A stretch of DNA of 64,000 nt, taken from Thermoguttaceae bacterium (GTDB lineage: Bacteria; Planctomycetota; Planctomycetia; Pirellulales; Thermoguttaceae). Both the position numbers and the translations under genes were made by a program. The stretch covers positions 1-64,000 of the forward strand of contig JARKPK010000127.1 in NCBI GenBank assembly GCA_029975295.1, written 5' to 3'. This document shows positions 18,353-26,970 of this stretch, in pieces; within the stretch, counting starts at the first letter, position 1, and each line of letters opens with the position of its first letter. The notes below the pieces were generated by a model. The model had not been told where the DNA came from, ran no database searches, and was given only the letters and a program-made list of their open reading frames with translations.

Positions 18353-19224
18353 GGCCTTCTCCGTAATCAAGAAGTGACTTCGGCCCAACAGGACGTCGCA
18401 AACGAAACAAGGGCGCGCGGCGAGTGGGTCGCCGTACACAAGGCGGGCATTCCGAAATCGATCAGCGAATCGGCCACGCGTCGAAAACTTCCGCGAAGCA
18501 GACATGCTCCGCAAACGGAAGCGATTGCCGACAGCGCGGCAGATCCGACGGGCGATCGAGGCGGGCGAACGTTACGGCGTCGGCAACGGCTCAATCGCTT
18601 CCGGCAACGCCGAACGTCTTTCAAACAGAATAGTCCGCCTTGGCAACAACCGCAAGCGCGGGCAACGGCCGGCACAGCCGCCGACAGGGCAATCGCTTGG
18701 CTCGCCATGCTTTGAACGAACTGCCCGCAGCGACTCCCATCGCGCGTATGCACCGGCGACAAGCACGCGCCGGTCTGCGTTGAAGACGTGTGCGAACCGT
18801 CTCGCCTGCCGGCTGGAGCGACGGCGCTCGGGGGTTTACGCGCCCCGCAACGCGGAGTAAGCTGTAACCTCGGAAAAGCGCCAGAGTTGGCTCGGGTTGT
18901 TTCTCGGCAGTCCGTCCGTTGGTTGTGTTGCATTGCCAGTGCGAGGAGCAAACAGACTGCTTTTTTAGCCTTCAATCCACGCCTGCCCGGCTTTGCCGAG
19001 GCGTCGGCAAGTCGTGTTCGCGTTGGCTCGGTCCGGGGGCTCCGTTTGCCGATGAGATTTCGGCCGCGATCGCTGGCGTTGGTCGGAAGCGGTGCGGAAT
19101 CGGGCGGTGCTGCGCCGCCGGACATTGGTCGGTTTGGATGCAGGTTCCTCCGGGGCGCCGCACAGCAGCCCGTTGGCTCGGTGGATTGATTTCTCGGTTG
19201 GTCGGTCGCAAGGAGTAAACGAGA
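18353..19224. other. intergenic region, nothing recognised
   Basis: About 870 bases between divergent genes. A minus-strand frame here (18367-19125) translates to a Cys/Arg-rich product without domain and is rejected as coding. No RNA or repeat is recognised. An AAGGAG ribosome-binding site at 19210 belongs to the GH88 gene. Confidence 0.5.
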
Positions 19225-20343
19225 ATGGAAAATGCCCGTTTAGCGCGTTACGAGCAGGCCCTTCAATTTGCCGAACGGCAGGTGGCCGCCGAAACCGAGC
19301 GAGACCCCGACTACTTCCCCATTTACACCACCGGCGGCAAATGGCGACACGAAGGCGAGTTGTGGACCGACTGGACCGGCGGATTCTTCGCAGGCATGAT
19401 GTGGCAGTTCCATCGCCGCACGAAAGACCCGGTTTGGCGGCAACGCGCGGAGCATTACTCGAAGCTGCTCGAACACCGCAAGCTCGACCGCAACGTGCAC
19501 GACCTGGGCTTCATCTTTCTGAACACCTACTTGCCTTGGTTCCAACTGACGCACGATCCGGCCTTGAACGAAGTGCTCATTACGGCGGGCCGAACGTTGG
19601 CGGGCCGATTCGTCGAATCTGGACAATATCTGCGATCGTTCGTCAGCGTGGATTCGCTGTTCATCGACATCATGATGAACGTGCCCATCATCTTCTACGC
19701 AGCCAAGCAAACAGGCGACCAGCAGCTTTGGCAAATAGCGGTTGCCCATTGCCGAACCACGCGCGATCGGCTGGTTCGGCCCGACGGCTCGACCGCCCAC
19801 GAAGGGCTGTTCCATGTCGAGACGGGCGAGTTCCTCCGCGAAAGCACGCATCAGGGCCGAAGCGCCGACAGCGCTTGGGCCCGCGGACTGGCGTGGTCGC
19901 TCTACGGATTCAGCAAGGTATATGCCCTTTCCGAGATGGAGGAGTTCCTTTCCGTTTCGGAACGCAACGCGGCCTACTGGATCAGCCACTTGCCCGAAGA
20001 CAGAGTGCCCTACTGGGATTTCCACGCCGATCTGAGCGAGCCGCTCCCCTGGGGGCCGCAGAAGGAAAGCTCGGCGGCGGCGATTGCGGCCAGCGGGCTG
20101 CTGGATTTGGCCCAACAAACCAAAGTGCCCGAAAAGGCCGCTCTGTATCGCCGCACGGCCTTGGAAATGCTCGACGCATTGTGCGATCCCGAGTATCTCG
20201 CCATCGACACGCCCGGCTGGGAAGGCATACTCAAACACGGGGTGTATCACACGAAGAAGGGGCTGGGCGTCGATGAATCGGTGATGTGGGGCGAATACTT
20301 CTTCGTCGAAGCGCTCACCAAGGTCGTCGTTGACGGGAAGTGA
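19225..20343 (+). CDS. glycoside hydrolase family 88 (unsaturated glucuronyl hydrolase-like)
   Basis: The 372-residue protein is an alpha/alpha barrel of family GH88/GH105 type. Two acidic positions match the catalytic pair of unsaturated glucuronyl hydrolases: Asp93 in VHDLGF and Asp148 in LFIDIMMN. The segment DSAWARGLAWSLYGFSKVY corresponds to the conserved RGQAWxLYG block. GH88 enzymes hydrate and release the 4,5-unsaturated uronic acid left on oligosaccharides by polysaccharide lyases. AAGGAG lies 9 bases before the ATG. There is no signal peptide, so action is cytoplasmic unless exported by other means. Oxidoreductases on both sides fit uronate or sugar processing. Confidence 0.87.
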   Translation: MENARLARYEQALQFAERQVAAETERDPDYFPIYTTGGKWRHEGELWTDWTGGFFAGMMWQFHRRTKDPVWRQRAEHYSKLLEHRKLDRNVHDLGFIFLNTYLPWFQLTHDPALNEVLITAGRTLAGRFVESGQYLRSFVSVDSLFIDIMMNVPIIFYAAKQTGDQQLWQIAVAHCRTTRDRLVRPDGSTAHEGLFHVETGEFLRESTHQGRSADSAWARGLAWSLYGFSKVYALSEMEEFLSVSERNAAYWISHLPEDRVPYWDFHADLSEPLPWGPQKESSAAAIAASGLLDLAQQTKVPEKAALYRRTALEMLDALCDPEYLAIDTPGWEGILKHGVYHTKKGLGVDESVMWGEYFFVEALTKVVVDGK

Positions 20344-20428
20344 GGGCCGGTCCGCGGCCTCGCAAAGGCATTCGCGTTCATCAACCCGCCTTCCGGATGA
20401 TCGGTTCCTCGACCAAAGAGGATGTGCC

Positions 20429-20461
20429 ATGCGGTCGGCCTCGCGGCCGGCGCTTGTGTGA
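20429..20461 (+). pseudogene. possible decayed 5' end of a Gfo/Idh/MocA gene
   Basis: The sequence GGATGTGCCATGC here resembles GGATATGCCATGC at the start of the intact oxidoreductase gene (21649). In frame, this copy reads MRSASRPALV-stop and the intact gene begins MLSASRWAFV, identical at seven of ten residues. It stops at 20459-20461. I infer that this is a remnant of a duplicated gene start, separated from the intact gene by the acyltransferase. The stretch is short, so chance is not excluded. Confidence 0.35.
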
Positions 20462-20547
20462 TGATCGGAAACACGCCGGAAACGCGGGCGGCGATTTCGA
20501 GGGGCGCAACCGCTTTGAACCGACGCGAACCCGAAAGGGATCCGCAC

Positions 20548-21624
20548 ATGCCGTTGGACAGCGACTCTTCCGATCGGCTCGCTTCGCTTCGGTTTCCTCT
20601 GATCGTTGGGGTTGTGTTTATTCATGCCTATTCGACAGAGATGCGGCTCTCCCACAGCACGGTCGGCATCGAACAAACGCCCTTTGTTCTCGATCTCATT
20701 CGAAATCTCCTCTCGCAGGGCATTGCCCGAATTGCCGTACCGACTTTCTTTCTGATGTCGGGCTACTTCTTCTTTCTGGATTTCTCGTGGTCGGTCGCGG
20801 CATACAAAGCGAAGCTTTCTTCTCGAGGCCGAACACTACTAATCCCGTACTTGTTCTGGAATACTTGCGGATTCCTGGCGATTTTGGCGGCTCAAACCCT
20901 GCCGGCAACCCGACCGTTTTTCGCGGGTTCGACGCCGGATCTCCCATCGCTGAGCGTTTGGGATCGCGTTGACGCAACCATCGGCATTACGCGATTGCCG
21001 ATTCTGTATCAATTCTGGTTCATTCGGGATCTTATGGTCCTGGTCGTCTTGAGTCCGCTTTTCTACGTTTTCCTCCGCGTGCTTCCCAGCATCACTCTCG
21101 GGGCGATCGGTATTGCTTGGTTCTTGGGGGCATGGTTTCTCACAATCCCGACGATCGAGGCGTTAGCGTTCTTCCTGATCGGCGCCGGCTGCGCCATGGC
21201 CGGAGAGAGCCTTTTCGCATTCGACCGATTCGGGATTCCTATCACGATCGCGTACCTCGTGGTCCTCTTGTCCGACGCCCTAACGAAGGGCTCTCCATTG
21301 AATCCTTATCTTCACAAGTCGGGGATTCTGCTGGGGATCCCTTGCACGCTTTTTCTGACTCACCTTGTTGTTGACCGGCCGCGGTTGAAAGGCATTCTGC
21401 TCTGGCTCGGCCGAAGCAGTTTCTTCGTTTTCGCCACTCATGAACCGCTGATGACCGGGATCAGAAAGATCGTATTCAAGCTGTTGTCGCCATCGAGCCC
21501 GTGGTTGGTCCTCGTCCTTTACCTGGTCATCCCTTCCCTGTTGATCGCTCTTTTGGTTCTCGTCTATGCCGTCTTCAAGAGACTCTTCCCTCGGTTTGCA
21601 TCGTGGGTTACAGGTGGAAGATAG
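20548..21624 (+). CDS. acyltransferase family 3 membrane protein (OafA/WecH-like)
   Basis: The 358-residue protein has about ten membrane helices and the acyltransferase-3 pattern: an early RFPLIVGVVFIHAY segment (R-x10-H), then FFLMSGYFFF, then YLFWN and FWFIRDLMVL. These proteins O-acetylate or O-acylate cell-surface or exported sugars. AAAGGGAT lies 7-14 bases before ATG 20548. Its base composition is visibly more A/T-rich than its neighbours (the 60 bases from 20581 hold about 29 G+C), suggesting recent acquisition. It lies between a GH88 hydrolase and an oxidoreductase, and 24 bases separate it from the latter. Confidence 0.87.
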   Translation: MPLDSDSSDRLASLRFPLIVGVVFIHAYSTEMRLSHSTVGIEQTPFVLDLIRNLLSQGIARIAVPTFFLMSGYFFFLDFSWSVAAYKAKLSSRGRTLLIPYLFWNTCGFLAILAAQTLPATRPFFAGSTPDLPSLSVWDRVDATIGITRLPILYQFWFIRDLMVLVVLSPLFYVFLRVLPSITLGAIGIAWFLGAWFLTIPTIEALAFFLIGAGCAMAGESLFAFDRFGIPITIAYLVVLLSDALTKGSPLNPYLHKSGILLGIPCTLFLTHLVVDRPRLKGILLWLGRSSFFVFATHEPLMTGIRKIVFKLLSPSSPWLVLVLYLVIPSLLIALLVLVYAVFKRLFPRFASWVTGGR

Positions 21625-21648
21625 CCTCTTTCCAGAAAGGGATATGCC

Positions 21649-23028
21649 ATGCTTTCCGCATCGAGATGGGCGTTTGTGAAGCGTTCGCGCGAAATCGGCG
21701 GCAGGGTCGGGGTATGGGGCGGCGCTGCGGTTGCGTCAGCGACGGCCGCAACGATTCCCGCCGTTCATGCCGGCGAACGGCACACGATTCACGTGGGGCT
21801 CGTCGGCTGCGGCGGTCGAGGCACCGGCGCGGCGGCCAACGCCCTGTCGGTTCCCCATGGGCCAATCAAGCTCGTGGCCGCGGGCGACATCTTCCCCAAT
21901 CGCCTCGAAGCCAGCGTGCGGAATCTGACGCGGCAATTTCCGGATCGGGTCGATGTGCCGGCGGAGCGGCAGTTCGTGGGCTTCGACGCCTATCGACAGG
22001 TGATGGACGCGCTGCGGCCTGGCGATGTGGTGATTTTGACCACTCCGCCGGCCTTTCGCTGGCCCCATTTCCGCTACGCCATCGAGAAGCGGCTGCATGT
22101 GTTCATGGAGAAGCCCGTCTCCGTCGATGGCGCGAGCACGCGGCGGATGATCGAATTGGCGCGGCAATCGATCGCGGCCGGGCTGAAGGTCGGAGTAGGC
22201 CTGATGTCGCGTCATTGCGAAGCAAGGCGGCAGTTGGTCGAACGGATTCGCGACGGAGCGCTGGGCGAGCTGCTGGTGATGCGCACCTATCGAATGCACG
22301 GTCCGCTCGGAGCATTTCCCTCGAAGCGCAGGCCGGCGAACATCAGCGAGCTGCGCTATCAGGTGCAACGCTTTCACAGTTTTCTTTGGTCGGGCGGCGG
22401 AGTGTACAGCGACTTCTACGTTCACAACATCGACGAATGCTGTTGGATGAAAGGCGCCTGGCCGATCCGGGCGCAGGGGCTCGGCGCCCGCCACTTCCGC
22501 GAAGATGCCGTCGATCAGAACTTCGACACCTATGCGGTCGAGCACACCTTCGACGACGGAACCAAACTATTGCTTTATGGGCGGACGATCGCCGGCTGCT
22601 TCGAACAGTTCTCCAGCTTCCTGCACGGCAGCCGCGGTTTGGCGACGATCACCGCTTGCGGCGCCGTTCCCGGCCGCTGCCGAATCCTCGCCGGTCACGA
22701 CGAATCGGGCAAACCGGTTTGGGAGGCGGTCTCCGACCCGCCCAACCCCTACCAAACCGAATGGGATCGCTTGATCGACGCCATCCGCAACGATCGGCCG
22801 TTCAACGAGGTCGAGTCGGGCGCCATCGCCAGCGCGGTAACGGCCATGGGCCGTATGGCCGCGCATACTGGCAGGATCATCGAGTTCGATCACTATCTGA
22901 ACCACTCGCTCGAACTGGCGCCCGACGTGGACAAGCTTACGGAAGATAGTCCCGCCCCGTTGACGCCCGACGCCGAGGGCCGCTACCCCGTTCCGCAGCC
23001 GGGCATCGTAACCGATCGAGAATATTGA
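21649..23028 (+). CDS. Gfo/Idh/MocA oxidoreductase with degenerate Tat signal
   Basis: The 459-residue protein has an N-terminal signal ending IPAVHA, then the Rossmann loop GLVGCGGRGTG and an intact MEKPVSV motif. A His-Asp pair is seen in FYVHNIDECCW, near the position of the catalytic HxxxD. Close planctomycetal relatives start with SRRxFLK; here the segment reads SRWAFVK, so the second Arg of the twin-arginine pair is Trp and Tat export may fail or be weak. AAAGGGAT precedes the ATG by 6-13 bases, nearly the same leader as the acyltransferase. It is NAD(P)-dependent, with unknown sugar-like substrate. It converges with mutS. Confidence 0.87.
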   Translation: MLSASRWAFVKRSREIGGRVGVWGGAAVASATAATIPAVHAGERHTIHVGLVGCGGRGTGAAANALSVPHGPIKLVAAGDIFPNRLEASVRNLTRQFPDRVDVPAERQFVGFDAYRQVMDALRPGDVVILTTPPAFRWPHFRYAIEKRLHVFMEKPVSVDGASTRRMIELARQSIAAGLKVGVGLMSRHCEARRQLVERIRDGALGELLVMRTYRMHGPLGAFPSKRRPANISELRYQVQRFHSFLWSGGGVYSDFYVHNIDECCWMKGAWPIRAQGLGARHFREDAVDQNFDTYAVEHTFDDGTKLLLYGRTIAGCFEQFSSFLHGSRGLATITACGAVPGRCRILAGHDESGKPVWEAVSDPPNPYQTEWDRLIDAIRNDRPFNEVESGAIASAVTAMGRMAAHTGRIIEFDHYLNHSLELAPDVDKLTEDSPAPLTPDAEGRYPVPQPGIVTDREY

Positions 23029-23089
23029 CGAGCCGGCGAAGAACCGCACGAGGCGAAAGGCGAGTTGGGCTGCGCAATCCGTCAAGCGC

Positions 23090-25693
23090 TCAGCGACGGC
23101 GAAGCTGCTCTTTCCATTGATGCAGGCGTTGCAAAGCCGCCAGTGGAGTCAGCGAATCGACGTCGAGAGAGCGAAGCTCATCGACCATCGGATGCTCGGC
23201 GCCAAATAGAGTCAATTGGATCCTTGTCGGCCGTTCGGTCTCGGCCGACCGTGCGATCTTCGCCCGGCCGGCCGAATCGAGATGCTCTTGTTCGAGCCTG
23301 ACGAGGATGTCTTTGCTTCGCTCGATCACCGACTTGGGCACCCCGGCCAAACGGGCAACGTGGATGCCGTAGCTCTTGTCGGCTGCGCCCCGCACGATCT
23401 TGTGCAGAAACACCACGTTGTCTTGCCATTCGCGCACAGCCACATTGTAGTTCCGCACCCCGGACAACGACTTTTCTAGGTCGGTCAATTCGTGGTAGTG
23501 CGTGGCGAACAACGTGCGGCAGCCGATGCGATCATGCAAATGTTCAACCACCGCCCAGGCCAGCGAGATGCCGTCGTAGGTGCTTGTGCCGCGGCCGATC
23601 TCGTCAAGAACCACCAAGCTCCGTTCGGTAGCCAGGTTGAGAATTCTCGCTGTCTCGGTCATCTCCACCATGAAGGTGCTTTGCCCCCGGGCAATTTCGT
23701 CGCCGGCGCCGACGCGGGCGAAAAGGCGATCGACTGTGCCGAAGACGGCCTTTCGGGCGGGCACGAAACTGCCGATCTGGGCCATCACGGCCATCAGCGC
23801 CGCCTGCCGAATGTACGTGCTCTTTCCGGCCATGTTCGGCCCGGTAATCAACAGAACTTTGCCATCCTCGCCGCCGCATCGGCAATCGTTGGGAACAAAC
23901 TCGCCGGCGGCCAGCAAGGCGTCGAGCACCGGATGGCGCCCTTCGTCAACGCGTAGAATCGGCTCGTCCACCATCTCCGGGCGGCAGTAGCCGCGCTGGC
24001 GAGCCAGTTCCGCCAGCCCCGCCAGAACATCCAGTTCGGCCAATGCCGCTGCCGTCGATTGCAGGGGCCGACGGTGCTCGGCCGCGGCGTCGCGAAGCGA
24101 CAAGAACAGTTCGTACTCCATCTCCTTGGCTCGCTCATCGGCCGAGAGCACCTTCTCCTCGTACTCCTTCAGCTCCGGCGTGATGTAGCGCTCGGCGTTC
24201 TTGATCGTCTGCTTGCGGATGTATTCAGCCGGGATCTTCTGTTGATGGACGTTGGTGATTTCGATGTAGTAGCCGAACACCTTGTTGTATCCGACCTTCA
24301 AGTTGGGAATGCCCGTCCGCCGGCTTTCTTCCGCTTGGTAGCGGGCAATCCATTGCTTGCCGCCGCGGGCCAGCTCGCGCAGTTCTTCCAGCGGCGGATG
24401 AAAGCCCTCGCGAATAAATCCCCCGTCGCGGCAGCTCAACGGGCAATCGTCGGCCAACGCGGCATCAAGCCGGGCGCGAAGCGCGGCGCACAGATCGATC
24501 GCCGATTCCAACCGCGCCAACAGCGGCGATTTCCTCGCGGCCAGCTTGGCCTTTACGCCGGGCAGCGCGCGGAGCGACCGACCAACCGCCGCCAGGTCGC
24601 GCGGCGTCGCTCGCCCGGTGACGATCCGCGTCAACAGCCGCTCCAAATCGTACACGCCCCGCAGCGCCTCGCGCAAATCGGAACAAAGCTTCGGATCGGC
24701 GACCAGTTCGCCCACCGCCTCGTGACGTGCGCTGATCGTCTCCCGATCGGCCGAGGGCGCGGCCAGCCATTCGCCGAGCAATCGGGCGCCCATCGCGGTG
24801 GTTGTGCGATCGACCACCGCCAACAGCGAACCCTCGCGTTTGCCATCGCGCATCGTCCGCGTGATTTCCAGACTGCGGCGGGCCGCTTGGTCAATCTCCA
24901 GGGTCTTGCCCCGGCGATAGGGGGCCAATCGCTCGATGTGTTCCAACGTCGTACGCTGGGTTTCACGCAAGTAGTCGAGAATGGCGCCGGCCGCGCGCAG
25001 GGCCTGAGCGTCGCGGAGGTCGTCGTCGGAAAATCCGAATCCCTCCAAACCAGCCGTGCCGAACTGCTTGCGGAGAGTCATCCGCGCGGCATCGCGTGAA
25101 AAAGCCCATGGCGGTCGCTTGGTCACCATCATCGGCCGCACGACCAGCGCCGGCGGGGGGGAACCATCCTCGGGCGCCAGGCACTCGGCCGGACAGATCC
25201 GCGCCAAATGCTCGGCCAGCTCGTCGGCGGCCACGGCGGTCGCCCAGAAACGCCCGGTCGAAAGCTCGATCCAGGCCAGCCCCCACCAGGCCTCGCTCGT
25301 CGGCGGCGCAACAGCGGCAAGGTAATTGCTTTCGCGCGGGTCGAGCAGGGCGTCGTCCGTCACGGTGCCGGGCGTGACAACCCGCGTCACCTCGCGACGC
25401 ACCAACCCCTTGGCCTTCTTGGGGTCTTCAACCTGTTCGCAGACGGCCGCGCGGAAACCGGCGGCGATCAGTTTGCCTAAGTAGCTTTCCAACTGGTGAT
25501 GCGGAAAGCCGGCCATGGGGATGGCGTTTTCGCCCTTCTCGCGGCTGGTGAGCGTTAACCCCAGGACGGCCGACGCCGTCTTTGCGTCGTCGTGGAACAA
25601 CTCGTAGAAATCGCCCATGCGGAACAGCAGCAGGGCGTCGGGACAGGCGCGCTTCGCCTCTTCGTACTGACGCATCATGGGGGTGTCGGCCAT
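23090..25693 (-). CDS. mutS: DNA mismatch repair protein MutS
   Basis: At 867 residues this is full-length MutS1. The N-terminal mismatch-reading motif GDFYELF is present at about residue 27, the clamp and lever region fills the middle, and the ATPase has Walker A TGPNMAGKST (about residue 615), the STFMVEM signature, Walker B LVVLDEIGRGTSTYDG and the conserved TLFATHYHEL. The short C-terminal tail ends without an obvious beta-clamp motif. It binds mismatches and recruits MutL, which is not in the window. The start at 25693 fits the family N-terminus (TPMMRQYEEAK). Confidence 0.98.
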   Translation of the reverse strand: MADTPMMRQYEEAKRACPDALLLFRMGDFYELFHDDAKTASAVLGLTLTSREKGENAIPMAGFPHHQLESYLGKLIAAGFRAAVCEQVEDPKKAKGLVRREVTRVVTPGTVTDDALLDPRESNYLAAVAPPTSEAWWGLAWIELSTGRFWATAVAADELAEHLARICPAECLAPEDGSPPPALVVRPMMVTKRPPWAFSRDAARMTLRKQFGTAGLEGFGFSDDDLRDAQALRAAGAILDYLRETQRTTLEHIERLAPYRRGKTLEIDQAARRSLEITRTMRDGKREGSLLAVVDRTTTAMGARLLGEWLAAPSADRETISARHEAVGELVADPKLCSDLREALRGVYDLERLLTRIVTGRATPRDLAAVGRSLRALPGVKAKLAARKSPLLARLESAIDLCAALRARLDAALADDCPLSCRDGGFIREGFHPPLEELRELARGGKQWIARYQAEESRRTGIPNLKVGYNKVFGYYIEITNVHQQKIPAEYIRKQTIKNAERYITPELKEYEEKVLSADERAKEMEYELFLSLRDAAAEHRRPLQSTAAALAELDVLAGLAELARQRGYCRPEMVDEPILRVDEGRHPVLDALLAAGEFVPNDCRCGGEDGKVLLITGPNMAGKSTYIRQAALMAVMAQIGSFVPARKAVFGTVDRLFARVGAGDEIARGQSTFMVEMTETARILNLATERSLVVLDEIGRGTSTYDGISLAWAVVEHLHDRIGCRTLFATHYHELTDLEKSLSGVRNYNVAVREWQDNVVFLHKIVRGAADKSYGIHVARLAGVPKSVIERSKDILVRLEQEHLDSAGRAKIARSAETERPTRIQLTLFGAEHPMVDELRSLDVDSLTPLAALQRLHQWKEQLRRR

Positions 25694-25788
25694 GCCGCCA
25701 TGCTAACAGATCGTCGCGGCGGCGCGCAGGGAGCGGGCGAACCGCGAAGTGGGACGGCGATGGACCAACCGTTTCTCGCCCGAGGCGT

Positions 25789-26307
25789 TCAGTCGCCGTT
25801 GGCCGCGGCAACCGCCAGTTGTTTTCCGACGGCCTTTCCCACCGCAAGCAGAGCCGTCTGGATTTTCAAGCAGGCGCGACGGACAACCTCCGGGCGGCGC
25901 ACTCCGGCAAGCCGCAACAGTTCTTCTCCGCCGCGACGAAATGAGAGATCGCCCGAGCGAAACCACTGCTGGCCGGGCAGCACTTCGACGGCGATCTCGT
26001 CGAAGTCCTCCATGCTGATCCAATGGTCTTCCAAGGCGGCGAGCCCGCGGCGAACAATCACCCGCCGTGTTGTCAGCGCGTACCGGCGGCAGACGACGGG
26101 CGCAAACAGCCAGCAGAAAAGCGCCAAACTCAACGGGATGGTCGCCAGCGCGAACACGGCGCCGACGGTCAACGGCCCCCATCCCCAGCCGATCGCCGCA
26201 TAGCGGCCAATCCAACGCCCGAGGCGCAGGGCGCCGAGCGTCGGCCAGACGGTCATCACAGGCGCCTCGCCCAATTCGGGCGGCGTTTCTCCAGCGATTG
26301 GCTGCAT
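25789..26307 (-). CDS. bacterial PH-domain (bPH2/YdbT-like) membrane protein
   Basis: The 172-residue protein has two close hydrophobic segments (about residues 38-75: IGRYAAIGWGWGPLTVG and IPLSLALFCWLF) and then the bPH2 pattern RRYALTTRRVIVRRGL, followed by strands with ISMEDFDEIAVEV and GDLSF. Members are small integral membrane proteins of unclear role, often in pairs. ATG 26307 is chosen because the protein then begins with a short cytosolic stretch; an open frame extends to 26367. It lies 95 bases upstream of mutS on the same strand, but no functional link is known. Confidence 0.78.
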   Translation of the reverse strand: MQPIAGETPPELGEAPVMTVWPTLGALRLGRWIGRYAAIGWGWGPLTVGAVFALATIPLSLALFCWLFAPVVCRRYALTTRRVIVRRGLAALEDHWISMEDFDEIAVEVLPGQQWFRSGDLSFRRGGEELLRLAGVRRPEVVRRACLKIQTALLAVGKAVGKQLAVAAANGD

Positions 26308-26970
26308 CGCTCTCTCCAATGATTGCCGGCTCAAACAAGCAAGAAGGCCCACCGGTTCGGGCGTCATCGAGGCGTGCGCACGGGGCCGACGAAAGCGCGC
26401 CCATCAGGCGCGGCAGTCGCCTACGGCGCAGGCCGCCGTGCCGCAGCTCGATCCCGATATCTTAGGCGACCTTGCGAGATTTCGGAAGCGGACAATGGCC
26501 CCCGTGCCGCCGGCCCGCCGGCGCCTTCGGCCCTGCTCAGGGCGCGCAGGGCCTGCAAGTGCGAGAATAGCCCCGCGGCCCCCTCGACTGTCATGCCAGC
26601 CAAAACGCTCCGCGAAGGTCGCCGATTCTCGATGCAAACAAACACCAGTCCTTTCGCCGTTTTTCGCGTTCCTTGACATCCCCAAGGGCGTCGATCATAC
26701 TGCCGATTCTTTGTTCGCGGCCGGCGGGCCGTTCAACAGAAGGGCGGCGGCTTTTCCGGGCGAAAACCGCGTTGGTTCTCGGGGGAAGGAACCGCATGGC
26801 CGCCAGAACCAGTTGTGCCGCTGAGAGATGTGCCGCCGAGATGATCGCCCCGCGTTTGCCCGCGGCATCGGGTTGCAGCGGCCCGACTGTTTCTTCGTTT
26901 GATTGAATGAACCAAGCTGCCATTGCAGCGAATTGTGATTCCGCGTGTTCGAGACAAGGAGCTAATCGGC
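26308..26970. other. intergenic region, nothing recognised
   Basis: Divergent spacer. In-frame TTG at 26923 extends the lyase frame back, but there is no ribosome-binding site before it. No RNA, repeat or coding frame is credible. Confidence 0.5.

Noticed and set aside
18367-19125. 252-codon minus-strand frame in the gap before the GH88 gene
   Set aside because: Cys/Arg/Ser-rich product, no domain and no ribosome-binding site; composition unlike the neighbouring proteins.
24059-25099. 346-codon plus-strand open frame antisense to mutS
   Set aside because: It lies fully inside a secure MutS gene and its translation is Arg/Gln-rich without domain; long antisense frames are expected at this G+C content.
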